Below, piece after piece: positions 9,237 to 18,035 of a DNA stretch of 64,000 nt; the first letter of the stretch is position 1, and the number at the start of each line of letters is the position of its first letter. The position numbers were made by a program, and so were the translations under genes. This stretch comes from an uncultured Parvularculaceae bacterium (GTDB lineage Bacteria; Pseudomonadota; Alphaproteobacteria; Caulobacterales; Parvularculaceae), in contig CAJXLJ010000004.1 in assembly GCA_913055785.1 (NCBI GenBank), positions 62,001 to 126,000 on the forward strand. The letters run 5' to 3'. Under the pieces are notes generated by a model that made no database searches, was not told the DNA's origin, and saw only the letters and a program-made list of their open reading frames with translations.

Positions 9237-10166
9237 ATGACCGCCGCCGAGACACACAAAGCGCCAGCATACGACATGCATATCCGCACCGGGCTGATCG
9301 CCGGCGTGATCGCCTACTCGCTGTGGGGCGTGTTTCCGGTTTATCTCAAAGCCGTCGCAGATGTCTCCGCGTTGGAGATTCTCGCCCATCGCATCTTGTG
9401 GTCGGTGCCGTTCGGCGCCGTCATCATCGCGCTGCGCAAACAATGGGGAGAAGTGTTTGCTGCGATCAAATCACCTCGCGTCGTCGGGCTGCTCGCCATC
9501 AGCGCGATTGCGATTTCATCGAACTGGCTGATTTATGTCTGGTCAGTGATTCACGACCGCGTGCTCGAAGCGAGCCTCGGTTACTATATCAATCCGCTGA
9601 TGTATGTGGCGGCTGGCGTGTTCGTCCTTGGCGAGCGGCTGCGCCGGACGCAGATTATCGCTGTTGCGCTGGCGGCGCTCGGCGTGCTTGTCCTGACTTT
9701 CGGGGCCGGCGTCTTTCCATGGGTGTCGGTGTCGCTGGCCGTGCTGTTTACGGCGTATGGATATCTGCGCAAAATAGCGCCGGTCGGCGCGATGCCCGGC
9801 CTCTTTATCGAAACGGCGCTGCTGTCGCCGATTGCGCTGGCCTACCTGATATGGCTGATCGGCGCTGGAACGGCGGTGTTTACAGGCGATTCCGCCGCCA
9901 TGAACGTGCTGCTCGTTCTCGCCGGTCCGGTGACGGTCGTGCCGCTCGTCATGTTCGCTCTCGCCGCAAGGCGGTTGCGGCTTTCAACGCTCGGTTTCCT
10001 GCAATATATCGGCCCGACCCTGCAGTTTGCGCTGGGCATTTTCTACGGCGAGGCGTTCACGCCTTATCACGCCGTCTGCTTCGGATTGATCTGGACGGCG
10101 CTGGCGATCTTCAGCCTTGACGCCGTGCGCGCCAACCGCGCTGAACGCCTCAGGAAAGCCGCTTGA
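9237..10166 (+). CDS. rarD: RarD-type EamA/DMT family transporter
   Basis: A 309-residue inner-membrane protein with about ten transmembrane helices. It belongs to the RarD branch of the drug/metabolite transporter superfamily. Markers are GVIAYSLWGVFPVYLKAV, EILAHRILWSVPF, the segment NWLIYVWSVIHDRVLEASLGYYINPL and the late GFLQYIGPTLQFALG. RarD homologues were named for chloramphenicol resistance in Pseudomonas; the physiological substrate is unknown. The ATG start 36 bp inside the longest possible frame is preferred over an upstream TTG. The 3' end overlaps the convergent thioesterase by 17 bp. Confidence 0.93.
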   Translation: MTAAETHKAPAYDMHIRTGLIAGVIAYSLWGVFPVYLKAVADVSALEILAHRILWSVPFGAVIIALRKQWGEVFAAIKSPRVVGLLAISAIAISSNWLIYVWSVIHDRVLEASLGYYINPLMYVAAGVFVLGERLRRTQIIAVALAALGVLVLTFGAGVFPWVSVSLAVLFTAYGYLRKIAPVGAMPGLFIETALLSPIALAYLIWLIGAGTAVFTGDSAAMNVLLVLAGPVTVVPLVMFALAARRLRLSTLGFLQYIGPTLQFALGIFYGEAFTPYHAVCFGLIWTALAIFSLDAVRANRAERLRKAA

Positions 10167-10572
10167 TCGTACCGGAAAAGGCGAGCAGCTTTTTCTCGCC
10201 GCAATGGACGAAGCCGCGCGCAAACAAAAGGCTTTTTCCCGCTTTGATGAGCTCGCCTGTCGCCTCGATAAACGCGTCGATCGGCGCCGGGTTAATGAAT
10301 TCCGAATTCAGCGTCACGGTCACCGCCGGGAAACTCCCTCCGGTCCCGCGAAAGCAGATGTCGAACAGCGACATGTCGGCAAGGGTCATCAGCGCGCCGC
10401 CGTGAACGACCATGCCGAGATTGGCGTGATGCGGCTCTGAAAAGAACCCGACGCCGGGCGTCGGATCGCCTTCTTCACGAAAATAGAACGGGCCTGCATG
10501 ACCGGCGAAGGTCTGTGGGTGACGCTGGAAGACCCATCCCTGCGGCGCGGGTTTCACGGGTGGATTTGACAT
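10150..10572 (-). CDS. PaaI-like hotdog-fold thioesterase
   Basis: A 140-residue single hotdog domain of the PaaI/YdiI thioesterase type, which hydrolyses acyl- or aroyl-CoA esters. The active-site segment HANLGMVVHGGALMTLADMS has the typical Asn, His-Gly-Gly and an acidic residue on the long helix. VTVTLNSEFINPA is the conserved central strand. The natural substrate cannot be read from the sequence. Confidence 0.9.
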   Translation of the reverse strand: MSNPPVKPAPQGWVFQRHPQTFAGHAGPFYFREEGDPTPGVGFFSEPHHANLGMVVHGGALMTLADMSLFDICFRGTGGSFPAVTVTLNSEFINPAPIDAFIEATGELIKAGKSLLFARGFVHCGEKKLLAFSGTIKRLS

Positions 10573-10629
10573 GCCGCCAGTAAGCGCAATTCCAGCCGCA
10601 GCTCAATCACTCATTGCAGATGACCGCCG

Positions 10630-11778
10630 TCAGGACGGCGGAGCGGCAGGATCCTTCGCCGGCGCGGAAGCGTCATTCCTGGCGAGAAAGGAAATGTTCG
10701 CCTCACGTATTTTCGCGCCGTCCTCATCATATAGAAAAGGAAGCGTGGCGAAACGCTCGCCCCGGGTCACCGGCATCGCCTCATGGAGGAGCGAGCAGGA
10801 AAAAACCACTGCGCCGCCGGTCGGCGCGCGGTAGGCGTTCATGCCGAATTCGGGAAATCGCAGATCGCCGCCGTCATAACCCTCCGCATTGAGGTTTATC
10901 GTGCAGGCGAATTTGCGGTGCGCCGTACCGCGAGTGGTGTTGTCTCTGTGCGGTTTAAAAAAGCCACCGCTCTCACCGTCATACCGGGCCACGATATAGC
11001 GCTCGATACGGGTTGCTCGAAACTGGAAGGCGCGCAGAATTTCGGGGATTAGCCGGCGGGTCAGGCTCTCGCGCAAGCGCGCGCGCACGCCCTCATCCTC
11101 GATGATATAATCGCTGCGGCGTTTGAAACCGTGATCAATGACGCCAACGGTCATACCGTTGACCTCCCGCATAGAGCCGGAATCCTCGCCGCCATGTCGC
11201 CGGTATAGCGCTACAAGTTCTTCACAGAACGCCAAATCCAGAATACGCGGGGCGATCAGCACCGGCGCAGACAGTCTTCCGCCTGCATGATCGGCCACCG
11301 GCGGCAGACTCTTTAGGACCTGTTCCAGGCTTTTATTATGCTGGTCCGCATCTTCAAATCCTATCGCTGCATAAACGCGCAGCGATGGGTCAAGGACATA
11401 GGTCGCCGGTGCGTAGGAAGCCAGTGCAGGGTCAAGATAATCGCCATCAAGAAGCGCGCCATATCTGCGGCTAACTTCGCCACTGCTGTCGATAAAAAAG
11501 CGTATTCCCGGAAGCACATGTCGAAGGCGCTGTCGCGCGACTTCTTCCTTATCCGTCACAAGACCAAAGAACAGGCACTTTTCATCGTCAAAATATTTTC
11601 TGAGAGTTCCGGTAATTGCGGCGAGCGCCTGCCGCGCCGGATGGGCATGGGAGGAGCCTAACAGGCTCAATACAACATACCTTCCCCCGAGCGAAGAAAA
11701 CGTGAATTGCGGCGCCGTCAGGGTTGGCAACCGAAAAAAGGGCGCTGCTTCGCCGGTCTGAAATTTTGGCGCGTTCAT
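10630..11778 (-). CDS. Peroxiredoxin-like domain fused to 2OG-Fe(II) prolyl-4-hydroxylase-like domain
   Basis: A 382-residue two-domain protein. Residues 1-160 look like a thioredoxin-fold peroxiredoxin (GEAAPFFRLPTLTAPQFTFSSLGGRYVVLSLLG, FFIDSSGEVSRRYGAL, YVLDPSLRVYAAIG). The position of the peroxidatic Cys reads GSSHAHPARQ with no cysteine, so the peroxidase is probably dead. Residues 170-370 form a P4Hc dioxygenase domain: iron ligands H277, D279 (HRDN) and H332 (LLHEAMPV), and R342 for 2-oxoglutarate. It likely hydroxylates a protein or peptide, with the N-terminal fold acting as a binding module. Stand-alone gene. Confidence 0.85.
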   Translation of the reverse strand: MNAPKFQTGEAAPFFRLPTLTAPQFTFSSLGGRYVVLSLLGSSHAHPARQALAAITGTLRKYFDDEKCLFFGLVTDKEEVARQRLRHVLPGIRFFIDSSGEVSRRYGALLDGDYLDPALASYAPATYVLDPSLRVYAAIGFEDADQHNKSLEQVLKSLPPVADHAGGRLSAPVLIAPRILDLAFCEELVALYRRHGGEDSGSMREVNGMTVGVIDHGFKRRSDYIIEDEGVRARLRESLTRRLIPEILRAFQFRATRIERYIVARYDGESGGFFKPHRDNTTRGTAHRKFACTINLNAEGYDGGDLRFPEFGMNAYRAPTGGAVVFSCSLLHEAMPVTRGERFATLPFLYDEDGAKIREANISFLARNDASAPAKDPAAPPS

Positions 11779-11932
11779 AGTTTCACTTCGAGCCTGCCCG
11801 CCCCCGTTGCGGGCGTCTGGAAAGTCGAATTTAGCGTGATTTTCTCAAACCAGCGACCAGAATCAAGCGGGGAAGCCGCGCCTGGCGCCAAAGAAGCTCG
11901 CCAGACCGATCCGGCCCTCCTATCCTGCTTCC

Positions 11933-12901
11933 ATGAACGATTTCCCGGAACCGAAACTCGTCAAGGCGAACGGCGTCAGTCTCGCACTCTACGAGGCGGA
12001 TGGCGATCCTGACCGGAACCGCCCTCCCCTCATTCTTGTACACGGCTGGCCGGAGATTGCTTTTTCATGGGCCAACCAGATTGCCGCTTTGTCGAACGCT
12101 GGATTTCGCGTCATCGCGCTCGACCTCAAGGGCTTCGGAAAATCCGATGCGCCTGCGGAAGTCGGCCTTTATGACATGGAACATCTGACGGGCGACCTGG
12201 AAGGCGTCCTTGAGGCAATCGGCGCCGAACAGGCCATTTTCTGCGGCCATGACTGGGGCGGCGCGATCGTCTGGGGCATGGCGCAGTGGCGGCCCGAACG
12301 TGTCGCCGGCGTTATCAGCCTGTGCACGCCGTTGTCGCCCCGCCCGCCGACGGCTCCGATTTCAATAGTCAAAAAGCGCCTGAGTGATAAACATTACTTC
12401 GTTCAGTTCCAGGAACCGGACGTTCCGGAAGCTCTATTCGAATCCGACATCGAGAAATTTTTTCGCATGTCGTTTCGCGGCCCGGCGCCGCGGGAGAAGT
12501 GGCCGGCGCTGATACCGGCCGTTTATGACATTCCGGGCCGATTTAAAGCCAAACAGCTAACGACCGACGCCGGCATTGTCATCCCAGAAGAGATGATCGG
12601 TGTTTACATCGAGGCATACCAACAAAGCGGTTTTAAAGGCGGGATCAATCTTTACCGCAATATCGATCGCAACTGGGCGTTGATGGAAGGCCGCGACGAG
12701 ATCGTACGCGCACCATCACTATGGATTGGGGCTGCGCTTGATCTTTTCCTGCCGCCCGAAACAGCAGACGGCATGGAGCGCTTTGTTCCCGACCTCGAAA
12801 AGCACGTCGTTGAAGGCAGCGGCCACTGGATCATGTGGGAAAAGCCGGCGGAAGTGAACGCGCTTGTTACAGACTGGCTGAAGCGGAAATTTTATCTCTA
12901 A
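11933..12901 (+). CDS. Alpha/beta hydrolase, epoxide hydrolase-like
   Basis: A 322-residue alpha/beta hydrolase of the soluble epoxide hydrolase type. HGWP (residues 37-40) forms the oxyanion hole. The nucleophile is Asp107 in GHDWGG, and the catalytic His lies in EGSGHWIMWEKP near the C-terminus. The cap domain contains tyrosines (for example in GVYIEAYQQSGFKGGINLYRN) that would polarise an epoxide oxygen. A haloalkane dehalogenase would show a Trp after the nucleophile in a different context, so epoxide hydrolase is preferred. Substrate unknown. Confidence 0.9.
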   Translation: MNDFPEPKLVKANGVSLALYEADGDPDRNRPPLILVHGWPEIAFSWANQIAALSNAGFRVIALDLKGFGKSDAPAEVGLYDMEHLTGDLEGVLEAIGAEQAIFCGHDWGGAIVWGMAQWRPERVAGVISLCTPLSPRPPTAPISIVKKRLSDKHYFVQFQEPDVPEALFESDIEKFFRMSFRGPAPREKWPALIPAVYDIPGRFKAKQLTTDAGIVIPEEMIGVYIEAYQQSGFKGGINLYRNIDRNWALMEGRDEIVRAPSLWIGAALDLFLPPETADGMERFVPDLEKHVVEGSGHWIMWEKPAEVNALVTDWLKRKFYL

Positions 12902-12916
12902 ATTGAAAGACTTTCT

Positions 12917-12943
12917 CCGCGATATTTGAGGCAAATATCGCGG
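12917..12943 (+). terminator. Perfect hairpin after the epoxide hydrolase gene
   Basis: An 11-bp perfect stem (CCGCGATATTT with its complement) closes a 5-nt loop 16 bp after the stop codon. There is no clean T-run after it, so it may act as a 3'-end stabiliser or a weak terminator. Confidence 0.5.
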
Positions 12944-13008
12944 GGGCGCTCAAAACTTTTGTCACACCCTCCAGCCACGCTCTCGTGAACCAACGGGTGG
13001 AGGGACAA

Positions 13009-13281
13009 ATGCTGCTAAGACAAACGGCGCTCAGCGCTGTCTTCATCTTCTACGCCCTGCCGGCGCTCGCAGAAGGCCATACGCCACGCGCCAAACCGCG
13101 CCCGATCGCCTCGCTGGCCTTCGCCGGTCAGGAAATCGAGCTTCTCGCCGTCACGCGCCGCGCCAGCGCCGACACCGAACTGAAGCGCGCATATCTTCAT
13201 CAATGCCGGTCGTTTTCAAAAGTGATTCCGGGCTATCCGCAGCCCCCGATTGTGACGTTTAATATGAGCGTCAAATTCTGA
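13009..13281 (+). CDS. Small secreted protein of unknown function
   Basis: A 90-residue protein starting MLLRQTALSAVFIFYALPALAEG, a clear Sec signal peptide with cleavage expected after ALA. The mature part is about 68 residues with one cysteine and the ending IVTFNMSVKF. A good ribosome-binding site (GGAGGGA) precedes this ATG; a GTG 24 bp upstream is the alternative start. I do not recognise the family. The gene lies alone between the epoxide hydrolase hairpin and the convergent esterase. Confidence 0.65.
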   Translation: MLLRQTALSAVFIFYALPALAEGHTPRAKPRPIASLAFAGQEIELLAVTRRASADTELKRAYLHQCRSFSKVIPGYPQPPIVTFNMSVKF

Positions 13282-13284
13282 TGG

Positions 13285-14433
13285 TCAGAGCGCGCCGTAA
13301 AGCGCATCGAGCAGACGCAAGGAACGCGGATCGCCGACGAGATGCGGCGACATCTTGTTCATCACATAAGCCGCCGCAAACCGGTGCTCCGGATCGATGA
13401 CGACACAGGAACCGCCGAAACCTGCGTGACCATATGCGTTTTCATTCGGTCCGAAATGTCTGTTGACATTGCGCATCAGCCCCGCCGCCCAGGAAAGATG
13501 AAACGGCAGGACAAGATCGTCGCCGGTAATACGCGGTTGCAGCGCTGCATCAAGCGCGCCCTCGGTTAGATAAGGTTCGCCATCCGGCCAGTTCCCGCCG
13601 CCGGCGAATGGGTAAACTACGCTGGCGAGCGCACTCGCGTTCGCATGCATGTTGGACGCCGGGATCTCGGCGGCGATCCACTCTTCCCGGGCCACGCGCG
13701 CCGGCGCCGACCAGGGTTTGAGGAACGCCGCTTTCGTATATTCATTGATCTCGCCAAGATCAGGCGCCCGTGGCGGCTTCGGCATGTAGACGATGCGCGA
13801 GAGCAACGTTTCGCCTTTCATGCCGCAATAGAGCTCGGCGCCCGTCTTGTCGCGCAACGCACCGACCAGCGTCCCGACGCCATGGCCGGAAACCCGGCGC
13901 AACAGCTCCCCGGCGATGAAGCCGAATGTCTGGGGACCGTAGCCGTTCGCTGCGCCGGGCGCCCACAAGGGAGCCATGGCGGCGATCCGCGCGGTCGCGG
14001 CTTCCCAGTTGAGCCACTCCTGCGGCGGCATTTCCTCCACAATGCCGCACAGTCCCGCCTGATGCGACATGGCTTGCGCAACGGTAATCTTATCTTTCCC
14101 GTTCTGCGCAAATTCCGGCCAGTATTCGGCGACCGGCGCCGCGTAGTCGAGCCGGCCTTCGCTAACCTCTCGGGCGATTAACAGGGACAGAACCGCCTTG
14201 CCGGAGGAATAGATACAGGCGAGGCTTTGCTCCGTCCACGGATGCTCTCTGGCCTTGTCCGCATACCCGCCGCGAATATCGACGGCCAGCTCGCCGTCGA
14301 TCATGACCGCGAATGATGCGCCAAGCTCATGCCCGCCAGCAAAGTTCTCCGCAAACGCTTCCCCGACCGCGGAGAACTTATGCGCAAGCACGCCCCCCGC
14401 ATGAGGAACATGCGGGCTCGTCCAGTCTTCCAT
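13285..14433 (-). CDS. Serine hydrolase of the beta-lactamase fold (EstB-like esterase)
   Basis: A 382-residue class C beta-lactamase-fold hydrolase of the EstB/family VIII esterase type. The SxxK motif is S76-S-G-K79 (IYSSGKAVLSLL). A following MSHQAGL segment is the usual helix. The YxN-like position reads GYGPQTFGFIAGELLRR, as in esterases rather than true beta-lactamases. GHAGFGGS near the C-terminus replaces KTG. No signal peptide is seen, so it is probably cytoplasmic. It lies 42 bp downstream of a lipoprotein gene on the same strand, suggesting cotranscription. Confidence 0.9.
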   Translation of the reverse strand: MEDWTSPHVPHAGGVLAHKFSAVGEAFAENFAGGHELGASFAVMIDGELAVDIRGGYADKAREHPWTEQSLACIYSSGKAVLSLLIAREVSEGRLDYAAPVAEYWPEFAQNGKDKITVAQAMSHQAGLCGIVEEMPPQEWLNWEAATARIAAMAPLWAPGAANGYGPQTFGFIAGELLRRVSGHGVGTLVGALRDKTGAELYCGMKGETLLSRIVYMPKPPRAPDLGEINEYTKAAFLKPWSAPARVAREEWIAAEIPASNMHANASALASVVYPFAGGGNWPDGEPYLTEGALDAALQPRITGDDLVLPFHLSWAAGLMRNVNRHFGPNENAYGHAGFGGSCVVIDPEHRFAAAYVMNKMSPHLVGDPRSLRLLDALYGAL

Positions 14434-14475
14434 ATCGATTCCCGTAGAGTCGTTGTTGTTCGAACGTACCGCAGG

Positions 14476-14784
14476 CTAACCGCTGAACGCGCAGGCGATC
14501 CCCGCCGCGCCGATCGCTGCAACCGCACGCGGGTTTTCTATTCGAAGGAGCGCGTCGAGGGCTTCGCCGGCGGAAGTGACGGCGTTGAGACCGCCCACAT
14601 AATCGGCGACATCGGCGAGATCATCCCGGTCGAGCCGTTCGTCGAGTTCATCCGCCAGACAACTCGCCCGATCGCGGGACAGGCCGAACTCCACAAACCG
14701 GTCCTCCACTCGCGCGCGCGGCGAAACGGTCGCGCAAGCCGCTGCAAGCAACGCCAACCCGATCAATATCCCAGAGCGTTTCAT
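14476..14784 (-). CDS. Small predicted lipoprotein
   Basis: A 102-residue protein with a lipoprotein signal peptide (MKRSGILIGLALLAAAC; lipobox LAAAC, Cys17). The mature region is helical and acidic (RASCLADELDERLDRDDLADVADYVGG) and has two further cysteines. A strong ribosome-binding site (GGAGGAGGGG) precedes the ATG. The family is unknown to me. It lies upstream of, and probably in one operon with, the EstB-like hydrolase. Confidence 0.75.
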   Translation of the reverse strand: MKRSGILIGLALLAAACATVSPRARVEDRFVEFGLSRDRASCLADELDERLDRDDLADVADYVGGLNAVTSAGEALDALLRIENPRAVAAIGAAGIACAFSG

Positions 14785-14942
14785 CTGCCCCTCCTCCTAT
14801 GATTTGCGCCGCCATATAAGCCGAGCCCGCGGCAAACGTCCATTATTCCCTTAACCTCGCATCAATCGGCGTTTTTCTATAAAGAGGGGTGCGATTTCGC
14901 GTCGCTGGCGGCGCAATAACAAGGCAGGAAGCGGGAGCGGGC

Positions 14943-15815
14943 ATGAAGGGCATCGTACTGGCAGGCGGTTCGGGGACGAGGCTGCACCCGATCACCCGGG
15001 GCGTTTCGAAACAACTCCTGCCGATCTACGACAAACCGATGATCTATTACCCGTTGAGCGTTCTCATGCTGGCGGGCATCCGGGAGATTTTGATCATCAC
15101 GACGCCTGAGGACCGCCCCTCTTTCGAACGATTGATGGGCGACGGCGCCGATTTCGGCGTCTCCTTCTCCTATGCGGAACAGCCTCGGCCGGAAGGGCTC
15201 GCACAAGCCTTTCTCATCGGCGAAGACTTCATCGCGGGCGAAAAATGCGCGCTCGTTCTCGGCGATAATATTTTTTACGGACACGGCCTGCCTGAGGTTC
15301 TCGCCAAGGCCGCCGCGCTCCAGTCCGGCGCCGAGATCTTCGCCTATCAGGTGGCTGACCCGAAACGCTATGGCGTGATCGAATTCGACGACAAGCGGAA
15401 CGTCGTCAGCATCGAAGAGAAACCGGAAAGACCGAAATCGAGTTTCGCCGCCACCGGCCTTTATTTTTACGATGAGACGGTCTGCGCCCGAGCGCGCGAA
15501 GTCAAACCTTCAGCGCGAGGCGAGCTTGAGATCACAACGCTCAATGAGATGTATATGCGCGACGGCGCGTTGCGCGCACACATGATGGGCCGCGGCTATG
15601 CCTGGCTCGACACCGGCACGCATAATTCCCTGCTCGACGCCGCTCTGTTCGTCAAAACCATCGAAGAGCGCCAGGGCCTCAAGATTTCCTGCCTTGAAGA
15701 AATCGCCTTCCGGCGCGGCTATATCGACCGCGATCAACTGAAAGCGCTCGCCGCGCCGCTCGCCAAAACCGGCTACGGCGCCTATCTGCAGCGTATTGCG
15801 GAAGAGACCCGCTAG
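14943..15815 (+). CDS. rfbA: Glucose-1-phosphate thymidylyltransferase
   Basis: A 290-residue RmlA/RfbA enzyme that makes dTDP-glucose from dTTP and glucose-1-phosphate, the first step to dTDP-L-rhamnose. The signature [18 protein letters not shown] opens the protein. [35 protein letters not shown] and [14 protein letters not shown] follow in standard order. rfbC lies 1.6 kb away on the same strand, but rfbB and rfbD are not in the window. The ATG at MKGIVLAG is chosen because the upstream in-frame extension is not family-like. Its last 4 bases overlap a convergent small gene. Confidence 0.97.
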   Translation: MKGIVLAGGSGTRLHPITRGVSKQLLPIYDKPMIYYPLSVLMLAGIREILIITTPEDRPSFERLMGDGADFGVSFSYAEQPRPEGLAQAFLIGEDFIAGEKCALVLGDNIFYGHGLPEVLAKAAALQSGAEIFAYQVADPKRYGVIEFDDKRNVVSIEEKPERPKSSFAATGLYFYDETVCARAREVKPSARGELEITTLNEMYMRDGALRAHMMGRGYAWLDTGTHNSLLDAALFVKTIEERQGLKISCLEEIAFRRGYIDRDQLKALAAPLAKTGYGAYLQRIAEETR

Positions 15816-16024
15816 TCTTTCTTGACGAAGGTCACGGCGAAAAGCGTCTCGCCGTCGAAGAGGTCTTTCGGCGCGTCCATGCCCTCGATCATCTTGAAGG
15901 CCCGCGGCGTGATCGATCCTTCCATGCGATAGCCCTTCTCGGCCATGCGCCCGCGGTGAAACTCGAGGGCCGCCGCCGTGAACTCACGGGCGAGGATGGT
16001 GATGCGTTCGGGATCGTTCGACAT
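15812..16024 (-). CDS. Small conserved-looking protein downstream of nrdB
   Basis: A 70-residue soluble, charged protein (starts [16 protein letters not shown], ends [10 protein letters not shown]). No membrane segment or signal. It lies 97 bp after nrdB on the same strand, so it may be in the nrdB transcript. I cannot assign a function. Confidence 0.6.
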   Translation of the reverse strand: MSNDPERITILAREFTAAALEFHRGRMAEKGYRMEGSITPRAFKMIEGMDAPKDLFDGETLFAVTFVKKD

Positions 16025-16121
16025 GGGTCGCCTTTTCTTTTCTCGGGTCGCATGAAGCGCTGAATTTCAACCGGAATATGGCGGGCGGCGCACGCCTTGT
16101 CCACACCGGCGCGCCGTGCGC

Positions 16122-17183
16122 CTAGGCCGAAACTGCGGCCTTCCGCTTTTCCATCATGGCGTCGAAATTCGACCACACGCCTTCGTCGCCATGCCATTCG
16201 CCGCGGGTCGCGGCTTTCGAATATTCCGTCGCGCGCGCTTCAAAGAAATTGGCGTGCTCGACGCCGTTGAGTATCTCCGTAAGCCAGGGCAACGGGTGTT
16301 TCTCGACGCCGTAGAGTTTCGGCAGCTCAAGCTGGCCCAGACGCCAATCGGCGATGTACCGGATATACTGCTTGATGTCCTCAGCCGTCATGCCCTGCAC
16401 CGGGCCCATCTCGAAAGCGAGATCGATGAACTTGTCTTCAAGACCGACCACCGTGCGGCAGCATTCGACGATGTCGTCGGCGACCTGTTTGGTCACGCAG
16501 CCGGTCTCGCGCGCGAAAGCATGATAGAGCTTGATCATGCCCTCGCAGTGGAGCGACTCATCGCGGATTGACCAGGTGACGATCTGGCCCATGCCCTTCA
16601 TCTTGTTGAAGCGCGGAAAATTCATGAGCATGGCGAAGGAGGCGAAAAGCTGCAGTCCTTCGGTGAAGGCGCCGAACATCGCGAGGGTCCGCGCAATGTC
16701 CTCATTCGAATCGACGCCGAACTTCTGCATGAAATCGTGCTTGTCGCGCATCGCCTCATATTCAAGGAACGCGGAAAATTCTGAATCCGGCATGCCGATC
16801 GTCTCAAGCAGCAGCGCATAAGCCGCCACATGGATCGTCTCCATGTTGGAGAAGGCCGACAGCATCATCTTCACTTCAGTCGGTTTGAAGACGCGGGAAT
16901 AGCGCTCCATGTAATTGTCGTTCACCTCGATGTCCGACTGGGTGAAGAAACGGAAAATCTGGGTCAGCAAATTGCGCTCGCCATCGTCGAGCTTGTTCGC
17001 CCAGTCCTTGCAGTCCTCGCCCAGCGGCACTTCTTCCGGCATCCAGTGGACCTGTTGCTGACGCTTCCAGAAATCATGAGCCCACGGATAGCGGAACGGC
17101 TTGTAGGCGAAGGACGGCATCAACAGGCCGGGCAGGTCCTGCGCGGCGGAGGTTGCTTGGAGCGGCTGGGATGCGTCGGGCAT
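16122..17183 (-). CDS. nrdB: Ribonucleotide reductase class Ia, beta subunit
   Basis: A 353-residue R2 subunit, which holds the diiron-tyrosyl radical used to reduce ribonucleotides. Metal ligands are D84, E115 and H118, then E175 (FTEG), E209 and H212 (RDESLH). The radical Tyr122 is in ETIHVAAYALL. The first four positions coincide in number with E. coli NrdB. The Tyr is intact, so this is a normal R2 and not a radical-free variant. nrdA is not in the window. An NrdR-type box lies 38 bp upstream of the start. Confidence 0.97.
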   Translation of the reverse strand: MPDASQPLQATSAAQDLPGLLMPSFAYKPFRYPWAHDFWKRQQQVHWMPEEVPLGEDCKDWANKLDDGERNLLTQIFRFFTQSDIEVNDNYMERYSRVFKPTEVKMMLSAFSNMETIHVAAYALLLETIGMPDSEFSAFLEYEAMRDKHDFMQKFGVDSNEDIARTLAMFGAFTEGLQLFASFAMLMNFPRFNKMKGMGQIVTWSIRDESLHCEGMIKLYHAFARETGCVTKQVADDIVECCRTVVGLEDKFIDLAFEMGPVQGMTAEDIKQYIRYIADWRLGQLELPKLYGVEKHPLPWLTEILNGVEHANFFEARATEYSKAATRGEWHGDEGVWSNFDAMMEKRKAAVSA

Positions 17184-17220
17184 GGTCGAAATCCTGGATT
17201 GGGCGGGTTGTCAATTATGC

Positions 17221-17236
17221 TGTCTATATCTTGTGG
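17221..17236 (-). promoter_or_regulatory. NrdR-type box upstream of nrdB
   Basis: The minus strand reads CCACAAGATATAGACA, close to the palindromic NrdR consensus acaCwAtATaTwGtgt. A weaker partial copy beginning ACAAGAATCTACA lies 41 bp (about four helical turns) further upstream, at 17262-17277. Paired boxes in phase are usual for NrdR. The second box is tentative. Confidence 0.6.
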
Positions 17237-17442
17237 GCAATTCAGAAAAAACCGCAAGATGGTGTAGATTCTTGTTTTCCAGAGGTTTTCCCCGGAAGCC
17301 GGTCATCGTTTTGGGGACGACATGGGGAAATATGGTGGAAATGATGTCGCAGCCTGATTTCGCGGCGATTCCGCCGCGCTTGCAATCGCTTCCGGGCTGG
17401 GTTTGATGGCGCTCGATAGCCCCTCAAGGAAGGACCCCTGAT

Positions 17443-17994
17443 ATGGACGTCGCCGCCCTCGATATTCCGGAGGTGAAGCTCGTCACGCCGCGGCGGTTTT
17501 CCGACGACCGGGGCTTTTTCTCCGAAACCTATAACGCCCGGGCTTTCAGGGCGGCGGGGATCGACGCCGACTTCGTTCAGGACAACCACTCTTATTCCGC
17601 CCATAAATGGACGGTGCGCGGGTTGCATTATCAGGCACCGCCCCACGCCCAGGCGAAACTCGTACGGGTTGTCCGCGGGGCCGTCCTCGACGTTGCGATC
17701 GACGCCCGCAAATCCTCGCCGACTTTCGGCAAATGGGTGAAAGCGGAACTCTCTGCAGAGAGTGGCGCGCAGCTTTTCGTGCCCGCCGGTTTCCTCCATG
17801 GCTTTCTCACGCTCGAACCCGATACGGAGGTCGTCTACAAGGTCGACAATTTTTACGACCGTGACAGCGACGGTTCGGTCATCTGGAACGACCCGTCGCT
17901 GGCCATCGACTGGGGCGTCGAGGCCCGCGCAGTGACCCTGTCCGAAAAGGACGCCGCCGCGCCCTCTTGGGCGGATTTCCAATCGCCGTTCTGA
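17443..17994 (+). CDS. rfbC: dTDP-4-dehydrorhamnose 3,5-epimerase
   Basis: A 183-residue cupin-fold RmlC enzyme acting on dTDP-4-keto-6-deoxyglucose in the dTDP-rhamnose pathway. The opening LDIPEVKLVTPRRFSDDRGFFSETYN and the catalytic His62 in VRGLHYQAPP are diagnostic. The segment KLVRVVRGAVLDVAIDAR and the Tyr in VYKVDNFYD complete the active site. Length is normal. The 259-bp gap upstream carries the nrdB regulatory region and no other gene I can support. Confidence 0.97.
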   Translation: MDVAALDIPEVKLVTPRRFSDDRGFFSETYNARAFRAAGIDADFVQDNHSYSAHKWTVRGLHYQAPPHAQAKLVRVVRGAVLDVAIDARKSSPTFGKWVKAELSAESGAQLFVPAGFLHGFLTLEPDTEVVYKVDNFYDRDSDGSVIWNDPSLAIDWGVEARAVTLSEKDAAAPSWADFQSPF

Positions 17995-18035
17995 TCGCTA
18001 GATGAGGCGCACGCCGACCGGAAACGCCGAACGCC

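Noticed and set aside
11933-12901. Haloalkane dehalogenase
   Set aside because: The cap region has tyrosines as in epoxide hydrolases, and typical halide-binding tryptophans are not evident apart from the Trp after the nucleophile that both families share.
17332-17406. Short frame of 24 codons before rfbC (starts MVEMMSQPDF)
   Set aside because: No good ribosome-binding site and no similarity to known leaders; it could be chance.
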